Below are positions 22,286 through 32,993 of a DNA stretch of 37,892 bases, one piece after another. Position numbers and translations under genes: made by a program. The stretch comes from Moniliophthora roreri. Taxonomy: Eukaryota; Basidiomycota; Agaricomycetes; Agaricales; Marasmiaceae. The notes under the pieces are model-generated. The model was not told the origin of the DNA and searched no databases. It worked only from the letters and a program-made list of their open reading frames with translations. Where the stretch lies: the NCBI GenBank assembly GCA_001466705.2, contig LATX02000041.1, positions 1 through 37,892 on the forward strand. Direction: 5' to 3'. Position 1 is the stretch's first letter. Each line of letters begins with the position of its first letter.

Positions 22286-23643
22286 TCAAGGGTCTTTAAG
22301 GAGAATTGGATCATCTACTGAAGAAAAGGCTTCTGTAAATGGCTTTCTGATAGATTTTTTGTTAAAGCCACATGGATTATGTTTGGGTGGAAAGCCTTCT
22401 TGAGTAGAGTTAAACATAATTGGTTTGCATGTTGCAGCGATGGGCCAATTATCAAGATGATGTGGATAGTTGCATGTGACACAGAAGACTGTTTTAAAGT
22501 CTTGGTTTAGTTTGGGGGTAGGTGCTCTGGATGGATTTGGTGTGTCCCAATCAATATAGTCAATGAGATAATCACCATACTTGAATGGTTCACCAGCCAT
22601 GATTGTCAGATCATCTGGTCTTTTGTGAACCAATCCAGGAGCCATTTGATTATACCTATACTTCCTCTTACTAAGGTATGTGATATGCTTTAGTAGTCCA
22701 CTGGTGCAATGTTGGCAATCTTCTTTACAAACTGCAGAAAGGTGACAATGGAATTCTATTTTACTGTAATTCCTAGTATAGAGATGTCGTTCATTTGTCA
22801 CAACACAGTTTAGGATCTCCATGAGTGGTTCAATTGGGTTGCAGAGTTGGATCAAAGTGTTTCTGATCTGTGTAAAGAAGATCCAATATTTGTTACCAGT
22901 ATCATCTCGATCGGCCATTTGCCAGAGTTCCATGCCACAAAATTCTGTATGGCATTCATCTCACCAAGTACATTTATGACAAGCTTCTGAGCAAAAGGAA
23001 ATTGGAGTGGAATGAGGGGCGAAGGAAGTCGATTGTGGAAACTTTGCATATAGGTCCAATGCTTCTAAAAAGTCAACAATAGCAGGTTGCTTCTTATAGT
23101 TGTGTCCGAGTTCTTGAGCTCTATAGCAAATATAATCCTTTTTGGTTTCTATTAGGTCAAGAACTGTTTTTGCAAAGCAAGTTAATGCAAACAGTTTTGA
23201 ATCAATAGATGGATTATTATTTAGAAGCTCAATCTGGAATTTCATTTCCTTGAGCATAGGAATCATTGTTGGATCATACTGAGCCTTCAGAATCTGGGCC
23301 TGGATTTTGGCTTCTATAAATCGTGACCATCTCCTTTGGGCACAACTATGGTCAGATTTGTGAGGTTGTTTGTTCTTGAACCTATTAATAGGATTACAAG
23401 GAACTGTTGACTCTGAAGTTTCAGTTGGAATGACATCTCATACCTGGTTAGGGTACTTGTGTTTCATAAGATGTTTTCCAGATGGAAGATTACTGAATAT
23501 ATGCTCAAATGATTCTGACGGTGAAGATGCTCAAAAACCTATGCCTCTACTATGAAAACATGAGGTCTGTGGTGCCAAAATACCCCTGAAAAGGTATATA
23601 TAAGTTCTTGATTCTCAGTTTTGTTTGTGAGTTGGTTTGGCAT
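22286..23643 (-). pseudogene. copia gag region, broken
   Basis: Gag would form the particle that packages element RNA. An ATG at 23641-23643, next to the likely primer-binding site, opens a frame that stops at 23539-23541 (TAG). Further pieces run 22961-23266 (101 codons) and 22286-22933 (215 codons) with stops between. The second has CVTCNYPHHLDN, a CxxCxxxxH pattern like a nucleic-acid-binding zinc knuckle, but the last cysteine is not at the expected place. The assignment rests on position before the protease and on this motif. Confidence 0.65.
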
Positions 23644-23658
23644 GGTTCACTGTTACCA
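23644..23658 (-). other. Possible primer-binding site
   Basis: Minus strand TGGTAACAGTGAACC follows the LTR-like sequence and precedes the first gag ATG. A TGG start is usual for a tRNA-primed site in copia elements. The priming tRNA cannot be named from the window alone. Confidence 0.4.
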
Positions 23659-25190
23659 CAACGTTAAGAATAATTCCCAATGTCTTGCTCAGTAGTTCAG
23701 AGACAATTTCCCTTCAAAACAACTTCTCAGATTGAGATTGGTGTTTGTTCTGTATAATATTTATGGGTTTATAGTTTTATTAATCACTTCAAAGCAAATA
23801 CTGGTATCAATATTCGACCAGAAACTGCCCAAAGAATAAACTTCTTCTAAGCGAAAATAAAGATACCTCTTGTACCTGAATATAGCCCTCTTAGCTATGT
23901 TCTGCAATGATTCTCAAGAGGACAAATCTTCTAGACACTGCTAGCCTGAAACCCTCTCTGATTCACATCAAAACACTAGACTATACTGATGCACATCAGC
24001 TACCCTCTTGGTAAACTGATACAATATTCTGCTTATCAGAAAACACGCCTCTTGCATTAAAAACTAAGCTCTTCCTAGCTTTTATTTATATCTCTGGTTT
24101 GGGTTACAATCTCAGGTCTCAACTAGCCTGTGCCTCTTGCACAACTAAATAAGCTAGGGCCCGAAGTGGTTGAAAAATACTGATTGCCGGTAACTCTTCT
24201 ACCTGAACAACAACATCATACACTCTGGTAATTGGTGGGCAGTATCTCTCCTGCTTTCCACCTACAAAACATGTCCCCTTATATACTCTACAACATAAAT
24301 AATCTAATATATCTGTCACACATACAAATAAAACTGAGTCGGGTGCTAAATATTATACAAACTGAGCTGTGTTTGGTAATTTCTCTGTCACAGTGTCCAA
24401 TTGTAGTCAGGCTTCATAGCTATAATCTTTTTTATTCTTTTTCTATAATGATTGCGCAGTCTCCTGACACTAATCGTTTGCAATTTCCTCGATCAAACAG
24501 CTCTCCTTCCGACTCTGTTTGAAAATATTATACTTCCATGCTACTCCGCATGGTTCCTTCCTTCCCCATCTATTGTCATCTGCTCTGTGGACACGTAATA
24601 TGCTTCCATTTCTCCTCTAAAGTGTACGTGTAAGCTTAGCCATGCTATCTTCTTGTCATACAGCTTTGTCTTCCGCTTTCCATGATACAGGCACCTTTTC
24701 GGTAACCGATCATCTATTTCATTCCTCTAATTTGATTATCGGTATCTCAAGTATCCCCTACTGATAATTTGTCATTCTCTGTTTCATATCCGTTTCTCAG
24801 TAATATTCTCATTGATGTATCATCAAAGGCTTTTATTCTTCCTTCAAGTCAGGTGTGGTTTGAAAATATTGTTAAAAATTAAAATATTCCCTTTGGTATG
24901 CTTTCAATAGAGAGGTGTGATGTGGTGTGTTTCCCTACAGGTTTTGGGATGCTCCTCTGTGTTCAGATTCGCTGTTTATTTTCATACTAGCAGTGGTTGG
25001 GTACCCTTGTATGGCCTACTGTCAACCATTACTCTGCTAATATTTTGTATCTTTCTCTACTACTCACTTTGACTAGCTGCTCAGGGCTCACACTAGCCCT
25101 CAATTCCCTTGTATATGTCATTTTCAACCATAAAAGTGCAAAATATTCTCTATTTGCATGCAAAATAAAAGGTAAAAGTTATGCATATCA
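23659..25190 (-). repeat. Element B, copy 2: probable 5' LTR (about 1.5 kb)
   Basis: Positions 24505-25190 repeat 1-686. On the minus strand it begins TGATATGCAT, has a TATA box (TATATAAGG near 24281-24289), an AATAAA near 23779-23784, and reaches a primer-site-like sequence. This is the U3-R-U5 order of an LTR. It lies just upstream of copia gag, so it is probably its 5' LTR, yet the sequence after the copia polypurine tract is different. It could instead be a separate insertion. No coding sequence is seen. Confidence 0.55.
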
Positions 25191-25192
25191 AC

Positions 25193-25923
25193 GGACACTA
25201 CATAGGAGGTGTTCTTTTAACATGGTTTTCTGATTGAGAAAACACTGAATCTTCTTGCAAAGAGAATTTTTATAAAACCATATATAAATTCTAAATTTAA
25301 ATTATGTCCCCTCAACAAGAATATGCCTGGAGAATACTAAATTTTCAGTAGCAAAACATATAGAATTTTCAAATTCTGAGAATTAATAGATAATATAATA
25401 TATTAGAATAATTTCCATACTGAGCAAACATTAAATTTTCTCTGGTTGAAAATGCTCAGAAAATGCTGATAAGATAAGATAAAAATTCCATATTTTCTAT
25501 TGTGGGAAAGTCAGAGAAAACACTAGGAAAACACTAGGAAAATAGTAGGAAAATCATGTGAAAACACATAGTTTTCATATAGTTTTCCTTTTGTATTTAA
25601 CATGTTTCCTTTGATATAAAATTCAAAATCTTATATTTGTTTTTTAAATGTTTTCTCACTATTCTATAAGGCAGAAAATTTAGTATATTTGTAATCAGAA
25701 AATTAAAGGATAATTCTATAATTTCATTATTATAAAATAATCAAAAAACACAGACTCTTCTGGAAATTAAAATCCAAAGTATGCTTGCTGTTTTCAATAT
25801 GTGATGATAACTTGAAACTAATAGAATTTTCTGAGTGTTGTCTGGAAGCAAATATATAGCAGTATTCTGAGTGTATTTCCTTTGTATTAATAGCATAAAA
25901 AGAACACCTTGTACATAGTGGGA
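25193..25923. mobile_element. CACTA-type miniature element with GGA target duplication
   Basis: The element spans 25196-25920 (725 bp). It starts CACTACATAGGAGGTGTTCT and ends AGAACACCTTGTACATAGTG, an imperfect inverted repeat of ~27 bp. GGA flanks both sides (25193-25195 and 25921-25923), a 3-bp duplication as made by CACTA (En/Spm) transposases. The interior is very AT-rich, with several GAAAAC and TTTTCC words, and has no ORF. It depends on a transposase from elsewhere. Confidence 0.85.
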
Positions 25924-26580
25924 AAAATATCTTCTATATTTATTTCCTTCTGGGTAATTGGAGGGGTTTTAGGAGGAATTTTATCCATTTGGACAATTTC
26001 AAAGGTNTGGGCTTGAAATGGAGTGCATAGACTCCCTTTATGACTCTCTTCCAGTACATATTGATGTGCTGCTGGCTGCCAATGGCAATCCTATGAGATA
26101 TTAGCAGCCTCTTTTTTTCCTTAAGTTTCTTGGGACACTTCAGCCATTTGCATGCATCTAGATTACATTATATACATATTTATACCCATACAATGACTGT
26201 AACACTCTTTTGTAACTTAGAGTAGCATCTAATAACTTTTATTTGGCTAGTAATAGTGTCAAGGACAGTCAAGGAAGGGGTCACAGCAGCTGTAGTAACA
26301 AATCTCTAAAAATAGTATTGCAAACTTTTTGGCCACTACTGTAGGTGTCTCAAGCCAGGCCTAAGCCTGGGGCTTTGAGCCAAGCCAAGCCCACAACATC
26401 ACTATGCTGTGCACTGTAACAAGGTATTCTAGAAACATACACAGCTGCAGCAGTGACGACAAAAGCCAATCATTAATCAATGGTAGACCTGTATCCAAAC
26501 TTGTTGGGAGTAGGTCAGCATGAGCTGCTGACAGGAACAAGTTTGGTTTTTTTTTTTTTTTTCAATATGTTACTTTATTA
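25924..26580. other. Unassigned AT-rich stretch with a C fragment and a T tract
   Basis: No gene is seen. It includes an 'n' at 26007, a fragment of GC-rich element C at 26340-26404 (ending CCACAACATCACTA), and a run of 16 T at 26547-26562. It is probably further repeat debris. Confidence 0.4.
26340..26404. repeat. Element C, fragment 2 (right terminus)
   Basis: It contains CAAGCCAGGCCTAAGCC and ends AGCCCACAACATCACTA, the same terminus as 5971 and 34766, with CpG sites changed. Confidence 0.6.
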
Positions 26581-26584
26581 CCAG

Positions 26585-28314
26585 TAATATGACAAACCTA
26601 GAAAAGACCCACTTTTATTCATTTTACATTACTTTTGAATTGGAATACTTTAATATGACACAAGATAACAGGTAATAAGGACTAGAGTGAGCCCAGTCTG
26701 CTAGTCATTGCCTTAGAGAAGCTATAGTGCCTTGGAAAGTACAAAGAGCTATATGATATGCTATACAGAAGTGTCTAAGCTGTACTTTCTGACTTATCTA
26801 TGTATCAGATCTAAAGTGGATCACTTCTGAAACCTGTAGAGAACCTAACTATGGCCCAATGAACGCATTGGCTAGTTAACCAAGCTCTCAAAGTGCTATC
26901 AATAGGATTTTAATTTCTATTTTACCTTTCTATGACATCTGCAAAGTGCAACATGCAGTCAAACAGTACAGAGGTACTTAGAGGAGATATCAAAACAGAA
27001 AGACAACTTAGAACAGAAACGATCACAAAATAATCCTCCTCCAAAGTCAAAGCAGGTGATCTCTTAATAAAGAGTTCACTAGTGGATAACAATATGAAAT
27101 AAACTAACTAGATACAAGAGTCATCTTGAAGAGAAGAAAATCACTTCTGAAAGACATCCACTACCTACAGACAGATACAACAAGACATACAAAGAATATC
27201 TAACACATAAGAAGTCCTAACTAAGACTGAGCATGCATGGTCAAAGGAGATAGGAACAGTAACAGCATGTTCCAACTTTGGAAACTTTGGCATCTAGGCC
27301 TCTGCCGATGTGTGGATACTAGAAAGGGAAATGCTGTAAAGAAACGGGACAGATACAGCCATCTGCTTGTAGATATCCAACTTAGAAAAGAGAAAATACA
27401 AATTATAGAGTCCAGAATGCCTGGAAACATAAATACCCATGCAGATATGGTTGGATACCCTAGTGGCCAGACTCTGTAACATCTGAATATTCCCTCTTTT
27501 AGTATCTCAGTCACTTATTTATCATTTCCTGAATTATTGGACATTATTTATAATTTTCTGTAGATATATTCCATGGACTGTATATAAGGACAGCTAGATA
27601 TTTGTACATACTCAAGTAACTCTGCCCCCCTCTGATTGTGAATACATGACAAGTTTGTTTGGTGTATAAATTTGTATGCCATTCCAGTTTTGCTTCCTCA
27701 CTTCAGGCCCTAGAGATTGGTCCTGAGTGACTCCAGAGAGATAGACATCTGATAATGAACTTGTGTCGTAAGAGATAAGAGTAACATCTTGAGTGTGTTA
27801 TAGCACTTTTCTAAGAGACACTTTACACCAAGAAGGAGCCTTGGGCACTTGGAGTGTGGCCTGTGTTGGGTATCGTTTTGACACACTTAGAGTCTTAGCA
27901 AAGGGTGTGCCTGCACTGAGCTCTTTGTAGAAATTGGTCTAGGACCTTTTCCAGTACGGTGTGTGTAGTAGTCTTAAAGAAGTCTTGAGCTCTGTAGGGT
28001 CATACTATATTGGCTATTGAGTCTTTGTACAGGACTGTAGCTCTTGTGTTTGTGCTTTGTGCACCATGTTCTTTGTGTTTTGTGTGTGTGTTTGTGATAT
28101 AAAACCTTTTAAAACCATATATACTCCTCTGGAGGTGAACACCTTGAAGTAGATTGCTTCAATAAGAGATAATCAACCTAGCTAAGAGTTTTTGTTGGCA
28201 TTCTAAGTGCAGCAACTCTGATCACATCAATCCACACTTGCACAACAACCTGAGTTAGACTTTTGGAGGTTATCTTTTGAGTAGTTTTCCACTAGTCTTA
28301 TCTTAGACAAATTA
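26585..28314 (+). mobile_element. Element A, copy 4
   Basis: Complete copy of 1730 bp with termini TAATATGACAAACCTAG and ...CTTAGACAAATTA. The flanks are CCAG (26581-26584) and CTGG (28315-28318), the two deaminated forms of one CCGG. TATA near 27582 and a conserved second ORF segment at 27237-27479. The 127-codon ORF is broken and has a short deletion around 27045. Confidence 0.85.
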
Positions 28315-28323
28315 CTGGGTTCN

Positions 28324-28555
28324 TGTATTCTAGTACCTTAGCAATATATCTAATTATCAGACACTATCAGATATGATCAGACAGAATCCAATGCCTAATA
28401 GAGCCTGTCAGTTGCTATCTATGAAACATCTGATAATGTCCAATAATGTCAAATAACATCTGAAAAAGTGCAAGTTAAGGATACTATTGGACATTATCAG
28501 ATGTTATCAGACAAGGTTGGGCATTGTCAGATAATGTCTGATAGTGTCTTGTAAA
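28324..28555. repeat. Cluster of palindromic TCTGATAATGTC words
   Basis: The word CATCTGATAATGTCC (near 28427) and its reverse complement GGACATTATCAGATG (near 28490) occur with several partial copies in both orientations within ~230 bp. The segment can fold on itself. It lies between A copy 4 (after an 'n') and a C fragment. Origin unknown. Confidence 0.45.
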
Positions 28556-28615
28556 ACCTCACTGGGCTTGAGCCACAAGAAGCCTGAGCCATAGGCAGAG
28601 CCTGGCTTAGGCAGC
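28556..28615. repeat. Element C, fragment at the left edge of E copy 2
   Basis: GGGCTTGAGCC, GCCTGAGCCATAGGCAG and CTGGCTTAGGC match the left half of C copy 1 (5695-5765) with CpG sites changed. Its position suggests that GC-rich C sequence marks both ends of element E. Confidence 0.5.
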
Positions 28616-31600
28616 ATACCATGTAGTACTTTATTTATTCTCCCCAGCTTTGCAACCCTGACATGTTATAATGTTCCCACTATCTTGTAAGGCCTTGATG
28701 AATGATAATTGTTCCTATCCTTTTTGCAAGCATACCTTGGAATGAACAATAATTTGCCCTGGGTGCAAATAATAAGTGGAAGACCAGGAAATTCAGCAGT
28801 CATGTGTTATAACACATGAACATTTTCCATGGTTGGATGCTTGCTTCCTCCTTTCACACTCTCTTTGGGCTGTACAGTTCTTGAAATCACCCAAGCATAC
28901 ATTTTAACCAACTCGTGGGGCCCCTGAAGTGCCATCCTTGACATTTTTCCCATCCCACTGCAGAAGGGTAGTTGGTACCATCACTTGGGCAGACAATGAG
29001 GAGGTAACAGTGTTGATTGGAAGGTGCATCTCATATTCTTTTTTGCACACCCATTGAACTGACAAATTGGTTGTTATCTAATATAGTACTGTCCTGCTGA
29101 AACATGAGGCATTGAAGACATGTATACTCATCATACAAATATTATCTCTTGCTCTTGCTATACTTCACATTCTACCTATCACTACTCAACATAACATGTC
29201 CTATTTCCATTGTAGAGAATGTCATATCTGGTTTATAATGCATGCTCTTGAGCTCTTGGAGCTTCTGTTCTTGTGATTTACACTTTTTTGAGTATGGAAA
29301 TATTCCCTTGAAGCCTTCAGGCAATACAAGCAACATTGGATGACTCTCAGCTGCAGTTTGGTTTCTCAGTGGAGGTCAATAAGCATCACATGTACATATC
29401 TCATAGTGTTGTCAAATTTGGAAATATTAATTGCCTTTTTTGATTGGCTCTTACCTGTTAATATGTTGAACCTAGAAAAGACCCACTTTTATTCATTTTA
29501 CATTACTTTTGAATTGGAACACTTTAATATGACACAAGATAACAGGTAATAAGGACTAGAGTGAGCCCAGTCTGCTAGTCATTGCCTTAGAGAAGCTATA
29601 GTGCCTTGGAAAGTACAAAGTGCTATATGATACACTATACAAAGGTGTCTAAGCTGTACTTTCTGACTTATCTATGTATCAGATCCAAAGCAGATCACTC
29701 CTGAAACCTGTAGGGAACCTAACTATGGCCCAATAAACACATTGGCTAGTTAACCAAGCTCTCAAAGTGCTATCAATGGGATTTTAATTTCTATTTTACC
29801 TTTCTATGACATCTGCAAGGTGCAACATGCAGTCAAACAGTACAGAGGTACTTAGAGGAGACATTAAAACAGAAAGATAACTTAGAACAGGAACAATCAC
29901 AGAATGATCCTCCTCTGAAGTCAATATATGGATCAAAGTCAAAGCAGGTGATCTCTTAATAAAGAGTTCACTGGTGGCTAAACAATATGAAATAAACTAA
30001 CTAGGTACAAAGTTGTCTTGGAAAGAAGGAAATTACTTCCAAAGGACACCTACTACCTACAGACAGATATGATGAGACATATGAAGAATATCTAATGCAT
30101 AAGAAGTCCTAAATAAGACTGAGCATACATGGTCAAAGGAGATAGGAACAGTAACAGCATGTTCTGATCTTGGAAACTTTGGCATCTAGGCCTCTGCTGA
30201 TGTGCAGATACTAGAAAGAGAAATGCTGTAAAGAAACAGGATGGATACAGCCATCTGCTTGTAGATACCCAACTTAGAAAAGAGAAAATACAAATTATAG
30301 AGTCCAGAACACCTGGCAACATAGATACCCACACAGATATGGTCAGATACCCTAGTGGCCAGACTCCATGACATCTGAATATTCCCTCTTTTAGTATCTC
30401 AGTCACTCATTTATCATTTCCTGAATTATCAGATGTTATTTATAATTTTCTGTAGATATATTCCATGGACCATATATAAGGATAGCTAGATATTCATGTA
30501 TACTCAAGTAACTCTGCCCCCTCTGATTGTGAATACATGAAGAGTTTGTTTGGTATATAAATTTGTGTGCCATTCCAGTTTTGCTTCCTCACTTCAGGCC
30601 CTGGAGATTGGTCCTAAGTGACTCCAGAGAGATAGAAATCTGATAACAAACTTGTGTCATAAGAGATAAGAGTAACATCTTGAGTGCATTGTAGCCTGTG
30701 TTGGGTATCAGGTTTTGACACACTTAGAGTCTTAGCAAGGGGTGTGCCTGTGCTGAGCTCTTTGTAGAAATTGGTCTAGAACCTTTTCCAGTACACTGTG
30801 TGCTGTAGTAGTCTTAAAGAAGTCTTGAGCTCTGTAGGGTCAGACTATATTAGCTATTGAGTCTTTGTACAGGACTGTAGCTCTTGTGTTTGTGCTTTGT
30901 GCACTGTGTTCTTTGTGTTTTGTGTGTGTGTTTGTGATATAAAACATTTTAAAACCATATATACTCCTCTGGAGGTGAACACTTTGAAGTAGAACACTTC
31001 AATAAGAGAGAATCAACCTAGCTAAGAGTTTTGTTGGCATTCTAAGTGCAGCAACTCTGATCACATCAATCCACACTTGCACANGTTTGGGGAGACCAGC
31101 TGTAGTTTCAGATATCCTGTGTGCATTGAACAACTTCCAATGCTTTTTGACATGATATTCAGTCAACTCTCTGTTGCTAGTGTGGGAGGGGATAACTTTG
31201 TAGCTATTGAGATGTACAAACTGTAAGTAGAGTGTGAATGAAAGCCTTTCTGAGCTTGCATGCTGCTTGACTTTTTCATTTGAGGATCTAATAGCACCAG
31301 GAGCACTCAGTTGGACCTCTTTTATGTTCTGACTCAAATGGTAATGTTTACTAAGTCTGCAAATGGTGTGGTGGATATGTACAAGAAAAGTTCTTCTCAA
31401 AAACTAACTCCAATGAGCCAGACATAGTTCAATCCCAAGTATTTATTCAGTGCTTGTGGAATTTGTACCCCATTCTCATCTCAAGAGTGGCCTTCTCCAA
31501 ATAATTCAGGAACCCTTGATGAACATTACATAGAAGGTAGATAGGTGCTGTACAGGATGAAGACTAATCAGTAAATCACCTCACAAAGGCTCAGGAATGG

Positions 31601-32787
31601 TCATTTTTGTAGTCCTGTTGAGAGTTCACAGCAAGCATGTGGAAGTGGAATGATGGGAGAAGTGTATATTGGATATATATGTACAAGGTGGGTTCTCTAC
31701 ACAGCATGGCTAAGCTATAGATGCCTGAACATAGCAGCATGGGTGGTACCAGGAGAAAGACCTGTCATCATGGGTATTGGGGCAAACAACAGTGTGAATT
31801 CCAAAGAAGGATGAGCAGAGCCACCATGGATGTGACTGAATACCTGATGCAGATTCAACCCTCAACAACTGGAAATAAAAGTAACTGGTCAGTTTATCAA
31901 ATATATGGATAAAGTAGAGCACACACACCTTTAATCCCTTCAAAATACCTAACTCTTAGTGCAATTGCATCCAAGGCCTGAATATTGAGTGTCAATCATC
32001 CATGTTAGGCTGTTCACTGCAAGATGAAAGGCTGGGCTTCAAGATATGCTTCTGGTCATTGCTGAGTACTATACAGTTGAAAATTTTCAAGGTTCAAGCC
32101 ACTGGCAACGACTGAAAACAGTGTGCTGGAAGCAGCCAAGGCATAGAAACACTAATAATGAGACTGAATCTGTAAAATAGTGAACAACACATACCTTAGA
32201 CTCCAAGAAATGAAGTTCAATGCAATGTAGGATGCAGGCAATGAAATAAGGAAGTTTCACTTGTGATTGTGTAGTTGCTGGCTGTCAAGGGCTACTCATA
32301 GATGAGCACTAGGGTTGTATTAACCAGGGTCAAATGATAATGAGTCTGGGATTCAGTGTAGGAGAGCTGAGTACCAATGATAATGAGCCTAGATCAAACA
32401 GAATGATAAATCATACACACCTAGGAACCAAAGAAACATCGAAGATCAAATAATAATTTGCACACTGAGGGTGAATGATAATGAGATGGAATCTACCAAA
32501 ACTGGCAATCAGGACGTGCCCACTCTGATAATTATGCACACCTACCAATGAACAGCAGTGAGGGACCATAGGGGTGTGATCATGATTAGACAGTGTACTA
32601 GAGATACTAATAAATAGATCAGTGAATAAATAGGAGGATGGAGGACAATGCTGTACATGGGAGAAGGAAAGGAGAGTAATAAAGCCTGAGGTACTCTGAC
32701 ACAGCAATGACATGTGGTGGTTAGGGTGTGCATTATAATGTGTTGGGGTTGCAAAGCTAGGGCAAATTATATAAAATCTACATGGAC
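28616..32787. repeat. Element E, copy 2 (split by A copy 5)
   Basis: Diverged relative of 2231-5644 in the same order and orientation, interrupted at 29459-31083. It has no convincing coding sequence. A frame of 133 codons at 30999-31400 crosses an 'n' and the junction with A, so it is not a gene. As in copy 1, it leads into GC-rich segment C on the right. Confidence 0.6.
29459..31083 (+). mobile_element. Element A, copy 5 (right end lost at an 'n')
   Basis: The left terminus TAATATGTTGAACCTAG is preceded by CTGT (29455-29458), a deaminated CCGT. The right end stops at the 'n' (31084), ~145 bp short of the normal terminus. There is an internal deletion of ~60 bp near 30690. TATA near 30474. 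The 127-codon ORF is interrupted by several stops. Confidence 0.85.
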
Positions 32788-32993
32788 TGCTTGCTTAGGC
32801 TAGGGCTTTTGGGTACCACTTGCCTACAGCCATGGGTTGCACTTTCCATCATATCATCTAGGGCTCAAGCTCTGGGCTTAGGCTTTCAGAAATACAAGCC
32901 CGAGCCCCGAGCCCAGTCAAAGCCTTACAGTAGGGCTCGGCTTGGCCTTGTGAGCCCTGGCTCGGTCATGCCTGGCTTCAGGGCTTGAGCTGA

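Larger units (their letters stand above)
13750..25190 (-). mobile_element. Degenerate Ty1/copia retrotransposon with nested insertions
   Basis: Read on the minus strand the order is LTR-like sequence, gag, protease, integrase, reverse transcriptase, RNase H, polypurine tract, 3' LTR. Integrase before reverse transcriptase is the copia (Pseudoviridae-type) order. Two complete A elements in opposite orientations split the reverse transcriptase region; removing each with one target duplication restores a continuous frame. There are many in-frame stops, mostly of the C-to-T or G-to-A type, and the integrase has lost a catalytic residue, so the copy is dead. The 5' and 3' LTR-like ends do not match each other. 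Confidence 0.85.

Noticed and set aside
30999..31400. 133-codon minus-strand frame
   Set aside because: It crosses an 'n' and the junction of two repeats.
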